The notes: generated by a model not told the origin, from the letters alone. Positions 53,655 to 63,150 are shown, numbered from the stretch's first letter. The stretch is 64,000 nt of DNA from DATKNA01 sp963755755 (GCA_963755755.1 CAVWLJ010000019.1:76888-140887), one strand, 5' to 3'. Numbers and translations: made by a program.

Positions 53655-54104
53655 ATGGGCATCTCGACCCCGCCGTCGGGGCAGGGTGGGCGGCGTCCGC
53701 GCGGGGCGCTCGAACGTGAGATCCTCGCCTGCCTCGCTGCCGCCGGCGGCCCGCTGACGCCGGCGCAGGTGCTCGCTTCGCTCGGAGAGAACCTCGCCTA
53801 CACGACGGTGATGACGACCTTGTCGAGGTTGCACGAGAAGGGCGCGTTACGGCGTGAGCCGGCGGGCCGGGCGTACGCCTACAGCCTGACGGCCGATCCC
53901 GAAGGAGTGCGGAGCATCGCCCTCGCGCAGCGGATGCGAAGGTTGCTCGAGGCGGGTGGTGACCGTGCCGGGGTGCTGGCGCACTTTGTCGCCGACCTAC
54001 GGCCGGAGGACGAGCAGCTGCTCGCCGACCTGCTCGCGGAATCCCGACCTGCTCCACCCGTCGAGGATGACGGGCCGCCCCTGACCGAAGGGGGGACGCG
54101 GTGA
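53655..54104 (+). CDS. blaI: BlaI/MecI/CopY-family transcriptional repressor
   Basis: 149 residues. The winged helix reads LEREILACLAAAGGPLTPAQ, VLASLGENLAYTTVMTTLSR and LHEKGALRREPAGRAYAYSL, with a C-terminal dimerisation tail (FVADLRPEDEQLLADLLAES). BlaI repressors are inactivated by an M56 sensor protease when cell-wall antibiotics are sensed. ATG 53655 has GAGGAG 6 bases upstream. The stop overlaps the M56 gene (GTGA), forming the usual pair. No beta-lactamase is nearby; dedA/uppP and GT-C/PAP2 carry the candidate sites. Confidence 0.92.
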   Translation: MGISTPPSGQGGRRPRGALEREILACLAAAGGPLTPAQVLASLGENLAYTTVMTTLSRLHEKGALRREPAGRAYAYSLTADPEGVRSIALAQRMRRLLEAGGDRAGVLAHFVADLRPEDEQLLADLLAESRPAPPVEDDGPPLTEGGTR

Positions 54105-55090
54105 CCTCGTTGACCTGGTTGCTCATGTGGTCGCCGCTGGCGGCAAACGTCGTCCTTGCTGCAGCCGGGCCCGCGCTGGCCCGGGCGCTGCCGCCACGGG
54201 TGGGCGTCCGCCTGCTGCCAGCCGCCATGGTCGTCGTGGCTGCCGGAACGGGTGCGGTCTTGGCGTCGCTCGGATTCCTCGCCCTGGCGCTGGTTCCCGC
54301 GGTGGCTGCTGTCGGCGACTGGTCACCGATCGCGCTGCGTGCCACCCAGACGGGACCTGTGCCGGTGGAGGTCGCGGCGGGAGTGGCGATGCTCCTCCTG
54401 CTGGGCTCGGCAGTTCGCCACCTGCTCCGAGCGGGCCGCCTCCTGGTCCGGGCGAACGCCGCCTGCCGCCGGATCGGGACCCACACGTACGGCGTCGTCG
54501 TGGTCGACGATGACGTGCCCGACGCCTACGCGCTGCCCACCTTGCCCGGGCATCTTCCGGGTTCCCTTCCCGACGGGATCAACGGCCGGATCGTCGTCTC
54601 CACCGCGATGCTGAGGGTGCTGTCGGCCGACGAGCGGCGGGTCGTCCTCGCCCACGAGGCCGCGCACCTGGCCAGGCATCATCACCTGTACATCCAGCTG
54701 GCTGATCTCGCCGCTGCCGCCAACCCCCTGTTGCGGCCGACCGCCAGCGGGGTGCGCCTCGCCGTGGAGCGCGACGCGGACGAAGTTGCCGCCGGCGAGG
54801 TCGGCGATCGGCGGCTCGCCGCACGCGCACTGGCCAGGGCGGGGCTGGCCAAGGCCGGCACGTCGCCCCGACCCACCGGCAACGGCGTGGCGCTCGCGGC
54901 GACCGACGGCTTCGTCGCACACCGTGCGGCCGCTCTGCTGTCACCCCCGCCACGACCGCGACGGCTGCTCGCCGCCGGCCTGGTGCTCCTCGCGGCCGTG
55001 ACTCTGGTCGGCACTGCCGCCGCGGCCCACCAGACGGACGACAGTCTGGACGACGCCGAGCGGCCGCCCGCCGCGACCTTCTCGTCCTGA
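54101..55090 (+). CDS. M56-family (BlaR1/MecR1-like) membrane zinc protease
   Basis: 329 residues with about four membrane helices and the metalloprotease motif VVLAHEAAHLARHHHLYIQL (HExxH), plus the third ligand in VERDADEVAAG. Unlike full BlaR1 there is no extracellular penicillin-binding sensor domain; the protein ends after one more helix and a short tail. In actinobacteria such short BlaR proteins pair with BlaI. The GTG start overlaps the blaI stop. It would cleave BlaI on an unknown membrane signal. Confidence 0.9.
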   Translation: MTSLTWLLMWSPLAANVVLAAAGPALARALPPRVGVRLLPAAMVVVAAGTGAVLASLGFLALALVPAVAAVGDWSPIALRATQTGPVPVEVAAGVAMLLLLGSAVRHLLRAGRLLVRANAACRRIGTHTYGVVVVDDDVPDAYALPTLPGHLPGSLPDGINGRIVVSTAMLRVLSADERRVVLAHEAAHLARHHHLYIQLADLAAAANPLLRPTASGVRLAVERDADEVAAGEVGDRRLAARALARAGLAKAGTSPRPTGNGVALAATDGFVAHRAAALLSPPPRPRRLLAAGLVLLAAVTLVGTAAAAHQTDDSLDDAERPPAATFSS

Positions 55091-55214
55091 CCGGCGCTCC
55101 ACTCCCGCGGCCCTGGCTCGCTTCCGCCAGTGGCCAGCGAGCATGGCCAGTGTCCAGCCCGGCCGGGTAGCGTCGGTGCCGTGCACATGCCCGCGGGTCT
55201 TGGGGGGCGGGACG

Positions 55215-57980
55215 ATGGCGGAGCTGATCGGCCGTGAAGCTGAACGGAACGTGCTGGACCGGCTCGTGTCAGCCGTTCGCGCCGGCGAGAGTCGCGCCCT
55301 GGTCGTTCACGGCGAGCCAGGGGTAGGCAAGACCGCGCTGTTGGAGTACCTGGCCGAGCACGCGTCGGGCTGCCGGGTCGTCCGAGCGGCCGGAGTCCAG
55401 TCGGAGATGGAGCTGGCGTTCGCCGGATTGCACCAGCTGTGCGGGCCGATGCTCGAGCGTCTGGACCGTCTCCCGTTACCGCAGCGGAATGCTCTGGCCA
55501 CCGCGTTCGGGGTGAGCGCGGGGCCGGCCCCGGACCGGTTCCTGATCGCCCTGGCCGTCTTGAGCCTGCTGTCGGAGGTGGCCGAGGACCGGCCCATGGT
55601 GTGCCTGATCGACGACGAGCAGTGGCTCGATCATGCGTCGGCACAGGTGCTCGCCTTCGTCGCGCGCCGACTGGGGGCGGAGTCGCTCGGCCTGGTCTTC
55701 GGTGCCCGTCTCCCGTCCAGTGATCTGGCGGGCTTGCCCGAGCTCATGGTCGCGGGGCTTCGGGAGGAGGATGCGCGTACGCTGCTGGATTCGGTCCTGA
55801 CCGGGCCGCTCGATCCGCGGGTCCGCGACCAGATCATCGCCGAGACACGGGGCAATCCGCTGGCGCTGCTGGAGCTGCCGCGAGGTCTGACGGCGGCGGA
55901 ACTCGCGGGCGGCTTCGGGCTACCCGCCGCGGTGCCGCTGTCCGGGAGCATCGAGGATTCCTTCCGGCGGCGGATGGATGCTCTTCCGGCCGAGACCAGG
56001 CGCCTGCTCCTGCTCGCGGCCGCCGACCCGGTCGGTGACCCAGCGCTGGTGTGGCGAGCGGCCGGGCGCCTCGGGGTCGGTGCCGAGTCGGCGGCGCCCG
56101 CGGTCGAGGCGGGGCTGGCCGAGTTCGGGATCCGGGTGCGCTTCCGTCATCCGCTGGTGCGTTCGGTGGCCTACCGCTCGGCCTCACCTCAGGAGCGGCA
56201 GGCCGCGCACCGTGCCCTGGCTGAGGTCATCGACCCGGCGATCGATCCCGAACGCCGCGCCTGGCACCGGGCTCAGGCCGCCGCGGGGCCGGACGAGGAC
56301 GTCGCCCGGGAGCTGGAGCGTTCCGCGGGCCGGGCGCGCGCACGGGGTGGGCTTGCCGCGGCAGCCGCGTTCCTCGAGCGGGCCGCCTTGCTGACGGTCG
56401 ACCCTGCGCAACGGGCCGGGCGAGCGCTGGCCGCGGCCCAGGCCAAGTTCCAGGCCGGCGCGTTCGACGCGGCACTGAATCTGCTCGCCGTGGCCGACGC
56501 CGGGCCGCTCAGCGAACCCCAGCAGGCTCGCGTCGACGTCCTGCGTGCCCAGCTCGCGTTCGTCACCAACAGGGGCCGCGACGCGCCACCCCTGTTGCTG
56601 AAGGCCGCCAAGCGGCTCGAACCGATCGACGCCAGGCTTGCCCGGGCCACCTACCTCGACGCGCTGACGGCGGCCATGTTCGCGGGCCGGCTGGCGACCG
56701 CCGGGGGCGACACGCTCGAGGTGGCTCTCGTCGCCGGGGCGGCGCCGCGACCGCTGCGTGCCCCGCACGCGCCGGATCTGCTCCTGGACGGCCTGGTCGC
56801 CAACTTCAACGAGGGCTACGGGGCAGGCGTCCCGATCCTGCGACGGGCGCTGACCGCCTTCGGCACCGAGATGTCCGCGGACGAGGAACTCCGCTGGCTG
56901 TGGCTGGCCTGCGTCGTGGCGATTCACCTGTGGGATGACGAGCATTGGGACGGACTCTCCCGGCGGTACGTCGAGCTCGCACGCACCGCCGGCGCGCTCA
57001 CGGAGCTACCGCTCGCCCTCAGCATGCGCGCCTACATGCTGCTGTTCGCCGGTGACCTGGCCGCTGCGGCGGCACTGGTCGACGAGATAGCAACGGTGAC
57101 CGAAGCGACGGGAAGCAACCCGTCGCCCTATGCCGCACTGACCCTCGCCGCGTTGCGCGGCAGGCAGGCCGAGGCGTCGGCCCTGATCGAGAGCACCACC
57201 AGAGATGTGACGCGAAGGGGCGAAGGCCTCGGGATAGCCGTCGCCGAACGGGCGAACGCCGTGCTCAACAACGGCTTGGGGCGGTACCGCGAGGCGATGG
57301 CCGCCGTCCAGACCATCGTGGCGTACGGGCGCGACCCGGGGTCGACGAACTGGGCCGCGGTCGAATTCATCGAGGCTGCTGCCCACGCCGGCATGCGTGA
57401 GACCGCTGCCGAAACCCTGAGTGGGCTCGCCGAGATGGCCCGCGCCAGCGGCAGTGACTGGGCTCTGGGGATGGAGGCCCGCTCGCGTGCGCTGCTGACG
57501 GACGGGGAGGCCGCGGAGCGGCTGTACCGTGAATCGATCATGTACCTGGGCCGGACGGACCTCCGGACCGAGCTCGCCCGCGTTCACCTGCTCTACGGCG
57601 AGTGGCTGCGCCGGGACGGCCGCCGCACCGACGCGCGAGAGCAGTTGCGCAAGGCCCGGCACATGCTCGAGCAGATGGGGATCGAGGCGTTCGCCGAACG
57701 CGCCAGGCGGGAACTGCGGGCCAGCGGCGAGACCGCCCGCAAGCGCACAGCCGGTACCAGCCAGGAGTTGACCGCCCAGGAGGCCCAGATCGCGCGTCTG
57801 GCCCGCGAGGGGCTCTCGAACCCGGAGATCGCCACCCGACTGTTCATCAGCGCACGCACCGTGCAGTACCACCTGAGCAAGGTCTTCGCCAAGCTCGGGA
57901 TCTCCTCGCGCAGCCAGCTCAGTCACGTCCTGCCGGAATGGGACGCTCCGACAGTGCGAGCGATGAACCGATCGCGGTGA
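55215..57980 (+). CDS. LAL-type LuxR-family regulator with AAA ATPase domain
   Basis: 921 residues, the usual size for large ATP-binding LuxR regulators. The N-terminal ATPase has ELIGREAERNVLDRLVSAVR, Walker A VHGEPGVGKTALLEYL and Walker B-like VCLIDDEQWLDHASAQVLAF. A long alpha-helical (TPR/MalT-like) middle follows. The C-terminal HTH is LTAQEAQIARLAREGLSNPE, IATRLFISARTVQYHLSKVF. ATG 55215, behind GGGGGGCGGG, is preferred to ATG 55143. It precedes the aldehyde oxidase genes on the same strand by 223 bases, a region in which I see only the ribosome-binding site of the next gene. It could activate that operon. Confidence 0.92.
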   Translation: MAELIGREAERNVLDRLVSAVRAGESRALVVHGEPGVGKTALLEYLAEHASGCRVVRAAGVQSEMELAFAGLHQLCGPMLERLDRLPLPQRNALATAFGVSAGPAPDRFLIALAVLSLLSEVAEDRPMVCLIDDEQWLDHASAQVLAFVARRLGAESLGLVFGARLPSSDLAGLPELMVAGLREEDARTLLDSVLTGPLDPRVRDQIIAETRGNPLALLELPRGLTAAELAGGFGLPAAVPLSGSIEDSFRRRMDALPAETRRLLLLAAADPVGDPALVWRAAGRLGVGAESAAPAVEAGLAEFGIRVRFRHPLVRSVAYRSASPQERQAAHRALAEVIDPAIDPERRAWHRAQAAAGPDEDVARELERSAGRARARGGLAAAAAFLERAALLTVDPAQRAGRALAAAQAKFQAGAFDAALNLLAVADAGPLSEPQQARVDVLRAQLAFVTNRGRDAPPLLLKAAKRLEPIDARLARATYLDALTAAMFAGRLATAGGDTLEVALVAGAAPRPLRAPHAPDLLLDGLVANFNEGYGAGVPILRRALTAFGTEMSADEELRWLWLACVVAIHLWDDEHWDGLSRRYVELARTAGALTELPLALSMRAYMLLFAGDLAAAAALVDEIATVTEATGSNPSPYAALTLAALRGRQAEASALIESTTRDVTRRGEGLGIAVAERANAVLNNGLGRYREAMAAVQTIVAYGRDPGSTNWAAVEFIEAAAHAGMRETAAETLSGLAEMARASGSDWALGMEARSRALLTDGEAAERLYRESIMYLGRTDLRTELARVHLLYGEWLRRDGRRTDAREQLRKARHMLEQMGIEAFAERARRELRASGETARKRTAGTSQELTAQEAQIARLAREGLSNPEIATRLFISARTVQYHLSKVFAKLGISSRSQLSHVLPEWDAPTVRAMNRSR

Positions 57981-58203
57981 CGGCGCTCGGCCGCCCGGTG
58001 CGTGGGGCTGGCCAGGATGTGGCGGGAGGCCCAGGGCCGCGACTGACGGCTTGCGCTGTGCACTGGCGGATACGAGTCCGGGTGCTCCGAGACGAGACTC
58101 GCAGCGAGATCACCTTCGACCAGGGAGTCCCTGACTCAGGCATGCCCGGCCGAGCCTGAACGCCGAACCCGAGCGCATCTACCTCACCTGGAGGCGACAG
58201 CCG

Positions 58204-58767
58204 ATGCCCGTCACCTCGCACTCCGCCGCGCCGGCGCAGGACCGGACGCGGCCGGTTACGGCCGCCCAGCCGGAGCGGCGCGGGCCCTCGGCGACCCCCG
58301 TGGAGCTGAATATCAACGGCAGCGTCCAGGTCGTGGCGCTCGAGCCCCGTGTCAGCCTGCTGGACGCGCTGCGCGAGCATCTGGAGCTGCGGGGCGCGAA
58401 GAAGGGCTGCGACCAGGGAACCTGCGGTGCGTGCACGGTGTGGGTCGACGGCCGCCCGGTGCTGGCCTGCCTCACCCTGGCGCACAGCTGCGAGGGGCGG
58501 AACGTCACCACCATCGAAGGCCTCGCCCCGCCCGGACATCTGCACCCCGTGCAGCAGGCGTTCATCGAGCACGACGCATTCCAGTGCGGGTATTGCACTC
58601 CGGGGCAGATCATGTCTGCGGTCGCGCTCCTACGCGAGGGCAATGCCGACGACGACACGGACATCGCCGAGTTCATGAGCGGCAACATCTGTCGCTGCGC
58701 CGCGTATCCCAATATTCGGGCAGCCGTTCGTGCGGTCCGGGACGCCGAGCAGCAGGACGCGCGATGA
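58204..58767 (+). CDS. aldehyde oxidase/xanthine dehydrogenase [2Fe-2S] subunit (PaoA/YagT-like)
   Basis: 187 residues. Two 2Fe-2S clusters are marked by KKGCDQGTCGACTVWVDG with VLAC, and by FQCGYCTPGQI with NICRCAAYPN. It is the electron-transfer subunit of molybdenum hydroxylases. The N-terminus (residues 1-35) has no twin-arginine motif, unlike E. coli PaoA, so the complex is probably cytoplasmic. It overlaps the FAD subunit gene (ATGA). GGAGG lies 9-10 bases before ATG 58204. Confidence 0.94.
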   Translation: MPVTSHSAAPAQDRTRPVTAAQPERRGPSATPVELNINGSVQVVALEPRVSLLDALREHLELRGAKKGCDQGTCGACTVWVDGRPVLACLTLAHSCEGRNVTTIEGLAPPGHLHPVQQAFIEHDAFQCGYCTPGQIMSAVALLREGNADDDTDIAEFMSGNICRCAAYPNIRAAVRAVRDAEQQDAR

Positions 58768-59756
58768 GACCACTGAGCTACCTGCGGGCCCACGACGTCG
58801 ACGAGGCCGTGCGGGCCGTTGCGGACCACCCTCGGGCCACGTTCCTCGCGGGCGGCACGACCGAGGTCGATCTGATCCGGCTCGGGGTGACGGCCCCCGA
58901 ACTGCTGGTCGACATCAACCAGCTCCCGCTCGCCGACGTGTCGTCCACCGCTGACGGTGGTGTGCGCATCGGTGCGCTCGCCCGGATGAGCGACGTCGCT
59001 CGCGCCCCAGAGGTGGCGGAAAGGTATCCGGGCATGTCCCACGCGCTGCTGCTGGGCGCTTCTCAGCAGTTGCGCAACATGGCGTCCATGGGCGGCAACC
59101 TGTGCCAGCGGGTCCGCTGTGTCTACTTCCGGGACGGCGTCTCCCCGTGCAACAAGCGTGAACCGGGCACCGGCTGCTCGGCGCTCGAGGGCTTCCATCG
59201 CGGTCACGCGGTCCTCGGCACCAGTGACCAGTGCATCGCCACACACCCCTCCGATGTCGCGGTCGCTCTCGTCGCGTTCGACGCCACCGTGCAGACGATC
59301 GGCCCCGGCGGAACCCGGTCGATCCCGATGGACGACTTCTACCTCCTTCCCGGAGACAGTCCGGAGGTCGAGCATCCGCTGGAGCACGGTGAGCTCATCG
59401 CCGCGATCGACGTGCCCGCGCTGCCACTAGCCCGCACATCGGTCTACCTGAAGTTCCGCGACCGTCAGTCGTACGAGTTCGCGCTGGTGTCGGTCCTCGC
59501 GGCCATCGAGGTCGACGGAGGGCTCGTGCGCGGCGTCCGCCTGGCCCTGGGCGGGGTGGGCACCAAGCCATGGCGCGCCCGCCGAGCCGAGGCGGCCTTG
59601 CTCGGGTCGCCGGCGACCCCCGACGCATTCGGCCATGCCGCCGCGCAGGAACTCGAGGCGGCGGTTCCCCGCGAGCAGAACGCGTTCAAGGTGGAGTTCG
59701 CGCGACGAGCCGTCGTCCGCGCCCTCTCCGCCGCCATGGCGATCGGCGCGCGATGA
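58764..59756 (+). CDS. aldehyde oxidase FAD-binding subunit with [4Fe-4S] site (PaoB/YagS-like)
   Basis: 330 residues. The FAD domain has ATFLAGGTTEVDLIRLGV and NMASMGGNLCQRVRCVYFRD. The cysteine set CQRVRC, SPCNKREPGTGCSALEG and GTSDQCIATHPSD is the extra [4Fe-4S] insertion typical of PaoB. It overlaps both neighbours by four bases. It passes electrons from molybdenum cofactor via iron-sulphur clusters to FAD. Confidence 0.94.
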   Translation: MRPLSYLRAHDVDEAVRAVADHPRATFLAGGTTEVDLIRLGVTAPELLVDINQLPLADVSSTADGGVRIGALARMSDVARAPEVAERYPGMSHALLLGASQQLRNMASMGGNLCQRVRCVYFRDGVSPCNKREPGTGCSALEGFHRGHAVLGTSDQCIATHPSDVAVALVAFDATVQTIGPGGTRSIPMDDFYLLPGDSPEVEHPLEHGELIAAIDVPALPLARTSVYLKFRDRQSYEFALVSVLAAIEVDGGLVRGVRLALGGVGTKPWRARRAEAALLGSPATPDAFGHAAAQELEAAVPREQNAFKVEFARRAVVRALSAAMAIGAR

Positions 59757-62011
59757 GCCCCGCGATCGGCGCAGCCGTCGACCGGATCGACGGCCGCGCC
59801 AAGGTCACCGGCACCGCCCGCTACTCCGCGGAGATCAGGCTGGAGCATCTCGCCTACGCCGCGGTGGTCGGCGCTGCGATTCCCGCAGGGCGGGTGCGCG
59901 CCATCGACGTCGACGCCGCCCTGGCGCAGCCCGGGACGCTGGCCGTGCTCACGCACGAGAACCTGGAACGCATCGCCGCGCCGCCGCACCTCCTGCCGTC
60001 GCTGGCGGGTGCGGCGGCACCGGGGGAGAGCTTCTTCCCCATGCAGGACGATGCCGTGCACTACGCGGGCCAGCCGGTGGCCATGGTGATCGCCGACAGC
60101 CACGAACGCGCGCAGTACGCGGCCTCGCTGGTCGACGTCCGATACGACCGCGCGCCGTCGACGACCTCGATCGACGAGGGGCGCGCGGACGCCTACGAGG
60201 CGGAGTCGCTCTTCGGTGGCCTCTTCCCCGGAAGGATGGAACGCGGCGACGTCGAGAACGCTCTTGCCGGTGCACCCGTCCACGTCGAGACGACGCTGCG
60301 GATGGCCGCCAATCATCACAACACCCTCGAGCCCCCGGCCACGACCGCCGTCTGGGACGAGGACCGCCTCACGCTCTACGACTCGACCATGGGCGTGCGA
60401 GCCAGCCAGCTCACCGTGGCGCAGCTGCTCGGTCTGCCACTGTCACGGGTGCGCGTGATCACCGAGTTCGTGGGCGGCGGCTTCGGCGCCAAAGCCATGG
60501 TCTGGCCGCACGTCACCCTGGCCGCGATGGCGGCGCGTTCCGTGGGGCGGCCGGTGAAACTCGTCCTGACCCGTCCCCAGACCTACACGTCGCACGGACA
60601 TCGCGAGGAGCAGGAGCAGCGGATCACCCTCGGCGCGGGGGGCGACGGCCGGCTGACCGCCGTCCGGCACGAGAAGCTGTCGATCACCTCCCCGTTCGAC
60701 GACTGGGCGGAGCCCGCCACAGGCGTCTCGTCACAGCTGTACGCCGTCGACCACTACCTCGGCGTCCACCGCCTCATCAAGGGCAACACGATGACGCCGA
60801 CGTTCACGCGCGGCCCTGGCGAGACGTTCGGCGTGTCCGCGCTGGAGACGGCGATGGACGAGCTGGCCTACCAGGTCGGGGTCGATCCGGTCGAACTGCG
60901 GCTGCGCAACCGCGCGACCACCGATCCCTTCGGTCATCCGTGGTCGAGCGACGGCTTCGAGGAGTGCCTTCGGGTGGGCGCGGAGACCTTCGGCTGGCAG
61001 CATCGCGATCCGGTCCCGAGGTCGCAGTCGGACGGGAACTGGTTGATCGGGTCCGGGATGGCGTCCGCGGCGTACCCTGTGGCGTTCTTCATGCCCACCC
61101 AGCAGGCCCGCGCCCGCATCTACGACGACGGGAGTGCCGTCTTCGGCGCCAGTGCCCAGGAGTTCGGCACCGGAGCCACCACCGCGATGACCCAGGTCGC
61201 CGCCGACGCTCTCGGCGTCCGGCTGGAGGACACGCGCTTCGAGGCGGGCGACACCGATCTGCCGAACACGTCGTCCGCCGTGGGCTCCTCGGGAGCCATG
61301 ATGGTCAGCTCTGCCGTGTACGACGCCGGCAGGCAGCTGCGTCGTCAGCTGATCGATCTGGCCGTTCAGGACGACCAGTCGCCGCTGCACGGCGCCGATC
61401 CGGCGTCGATCGAGGTGCGGGACGGCGAGATGATGCTCGCGGACCGGCCCGACGTCTGCGAGACCTATGCGGATCTGCTGCGGCGCCACCGCCGCCTGGA
61501 CGCCGAAGCGTCGGGCAGCTGGACTCCGCCGCCGCTCGACACCCCGCACGGACTGCTGACATTCGGTGCCCAGTTCGCCGAGGTCGCCGTCGATGCCGAC
61601 TTCGGGCTGGTCCGGGTACGCCGGCTCGTCGGAGCGTTCGCGCCGGGCCGCGTGCTCAACCCGAAGCTTGCCCGTAGCCAGCTCATGGGCGGGATGCTGT
61701 GGGGAATCGGCCAGGCCCTGCTGGAGGGCAACCGGATGGACAGCCGATCCGGGCGCTGGGCCTCGAACAACCTCGGCGAGTACCTCGTGACCGTCAACGC
61801 CGACGCCCCCGACGTGGTCGTGGAGTTCGTCGACGTGGAGGACTCCGTCGTAGGTCCGCTCGGCGTGAAGGGCGTGGGGGAGATCGGGCAGGTCGGCGTT
61901 GCCGCAGCGATCGCGAATGCCGTCTTCCACGCCACCGGGCGCCGTGTTCGCGAGTTCCCGATCAGACCTGAGCTGGTGATGCAACCCGCGCCCACCGCCG
62001 GAACCGCCTGA
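59753..62011 (+). CDS. aldehyde oxidase molybdenum-binding subunit (PaoC/YagR-like)
   Basis: 752 residues, family length. Molybdopterin-binding motifs are FVGGGFGAKAMVWPHVTLAA, TFTRGPGETFGVSALETAMD and GSSGAMMVSSAVYDAG; the catalytic Glu lies in VKGVGEIGQVGVAAAIANAV near the C-terminus. The PaoABC complex oxidises aromatic and other aldehydes to acids. No PaoD/XdhC-type cofactor maturation gene follows within the window, so a maturation partner must be elsewhere. The natural substrate is unknown. Confidence 0.94.
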   Translation: MSPAIGAAVDRIDGRAKVTGTARYSAEIRLEHLAYAAVVGAAIPAGRVRAIDVDAALAQPGTLAVLTHENLERIAAPPHLLPSLAGAAAPGESFFPMQDDAVHYAGQPVAMVIADSHERAQYAASLVDVRYDRAPSTTSIDEGRADAYEAESLFGGLFPGRMERGDVENALAGAPVHVETTLRMAANHHNTLEPPATTAVWDEDRLTLYDSTMGVRASQLTVAQLLGLPLSRVRVITEFVGGGFGAKAMVWPHVTLAAMAARSVGRPVKLVLTRPQTYTSHGHREEQEQRITLGAGGDGRLTAVRHEKLSITSPFDDWAEPATGVSSQLYAVDHYLGVHRLIKGNTMTPTFTRGPGETFGVSALETAMDELAYQVGVDPVELRLRNRATTDPFGHPWSSDGFEECLRVGAETFGWQHRDPVPRSQSDGNWLIGSGMASAAYPVAFFMPTQQARARIYDDGSAVFGASAQEFGTGATTAMTQVAADALGVRLEDTRFEAGDTDLPNTSSAVGSSGAMMVSSAVYDAGRQLRRQLIDLAVQDDQSPLHGADPASIEVRDGEMMLADRPDVCETYADLLRRHRRLDAEASGSWTPPPLDTPHGLLTFGAQFAEVAVDADFGLVRVRRLVGAFAPGRVLNPKLARSQLMGGMLWGIGQALLEGNRMDSRSGRWASNNLGEYLVTVNADAPDVVVEFVDVEDSVVGPLGVKGVGEIGQVGVAAAIANAVFHATGRRVREFPIRPELVMQPAPTAGTA

Positions 62012-62096
62012 CTCTCCTCGCCCACCTCAGGTGTGGCCGGTCGAGCAGCGGTTCGAGCACATCACCCACCGGTGCTTTCGGGAGGAGCGCACCACG

Positions 62097-62276
62097 ATGC
62101 AGTACACCAGGCAGCAACTGGTCGAGGTGTTGTCCAAGGCAGGACTGCACGAGGCCGCCGATGCAGCCGTCCGGGAACTCCCCGACCCGGTGGACCTCGA
62201 TCAGGTTCAGGAGTGGGGGATGCGGCGCGGCATCACGAGGGACCTTCTCATCAGCTGGTCAGGCGGTAGCCCGTGA
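62097..62276 (+). CDS. conserved 59-residue small protein (paralogue of 20760-20942)
   Basis: ATG 62097 follows GGAGGAG at 9 bases. The protein (YTRQQLVEVLSKAGLHEAAD, LPDPVDLDQVQEWGMRRGIT, final SWSGGSP) matches the 60-residue protein at 20760 in length, in the LP-x2-VDLD centre and in the GGSP end. It sits between the aldehyde oxidase and an esterase, in the same direction. Function unknown; recurrence with strong start signals argues that the family is real. Confidence 0.72.
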   Translation: MQYTRQQLVEVLSKAGLHEAADAAVRELPDPVDLDQVQEWGMRRGITRDLLISWSGGSP

Positions 62277-62325
62277 CGCCGAACCTCGCTGTCGTTCGCC
62301 ATCCCGGAGGGAAGGCGCCGCCCAG

Positions 62326-63150
62326 ATGACCCAGGTGCGGATCGACAAGGACCTCGTCTTCGCCACCCACCACGGATCTGACCGTGCCCTTGACGTCTAC
62401 CGACCGCCACAGGGAGATACGCCGGTCGCCATCTACGTGCACGGGGGAGGGTGGCGCAGTGGCGACAAGAGAGACGACAGCGTGCGGCGCATCGGTCCGC
62501 TGTCCGCCTACGGAGTCACCGTGGTGTCGGTCGACTACGGCCTGGTCCCCGCCGCGACCTTCCCGGAGCAGTTGCATGAGCTCAAAGCCGCGGTGCGCTG
62601 GCTACGCGGGAACGGGCAGCGCCTCGGCCTGCGCACTGAGCGCATGGGGATCTGGGGCGCCTCCGCGGGCGCCTATCTGGGTTCCCTGCTCGCCCTGACC
62701 GCCGGGATCGAGGAATTCGAAGGAGAGATCGGCGGACATTTCGATCAGTCCAGTGCGGTCCAGGCCGTGGTCCACTGGTTCGGCCAATCCGACCTCGTGG
62801 CGTCGGGCTCACGGACCGACGTCGAGCGTCGTCTGCTGCCGTTCGCCTTCGAGGCCGGGCTCCTGGGCGCGCCGGGGATCGCCGATGCGAACAGGGCGCA
62901 AGAACTCGGTCTGATCGCCTGGGTCTCCGCCGGCGCGCCGCCGTTCCTCATCGCCCACGGCGACCGGGACCACATCGTTCTCCCGTCGGAGGGCCGGGCC
63001 CTCCATGATGCGCTCGTCAGGGCGGGCGTGCAGTCCCGATTCGAGCTCGTGGGGGGCGCCGGGCACGAGGGACCGGAGTTCGATGCCCCGGCACTCCTGT
63101 CCACCACCGCCGCATGGCTGTGCGCCGTGCTCACCGAGCAGGTGCCGTGA
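62326..63150 (+). CDS. alpha/beta hydrolase (BD-FAE/HSL-like esterase)
   Basis: 274 residues. The oxyanion motif is IYVHGGGWRSGDKRDDSV, the nucleophile elbow MGIWGASAGAYLGSLLA (GxSxG), the acid FLIAHGDRDHIV and the His in GGAGHEGPEFD. Carboxylesterase activity is likely; substrate unknown. ATG 62326 has GGAGGGAAGG upstream. The stop overlaps the start of the nitroreductase-like gene, so the two are coupled. Confidence 0.9.
   Translation: MTQVRIDKDLVFATHHGSDRALDVYRPPQGDTPVAIYVHGGGWRSGDKRDDSVRRIGPLSAYGVTVVSVDYGLVPAATFPEQLHELKAAVRWLRGNGQRLGLRTERMGIWGASAGAYLGSLLALTAGIEEFEGEIGGHFDQSSAVQAVVHWFGQSDLVASGSRTDVERRLLPFAFEAGLLGAPGIADANRAQELGLIAWVSAGAPPFLIAHGDRDHIVLPSEGRALHDALVRAGVQSRFELVGGAGHEGPEFDAPALLSTTAAWLCAVLTEQVP

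Noticed and set aside
53655..55090. Beta-lactam resistance module (blaI-blaR1)
   Set aside because: No beta-lactamase or PBP2a gene is present, and the M56 protein lacks the penicillin-binding sensor domain; the neighbours concern lipid carrier recycling.
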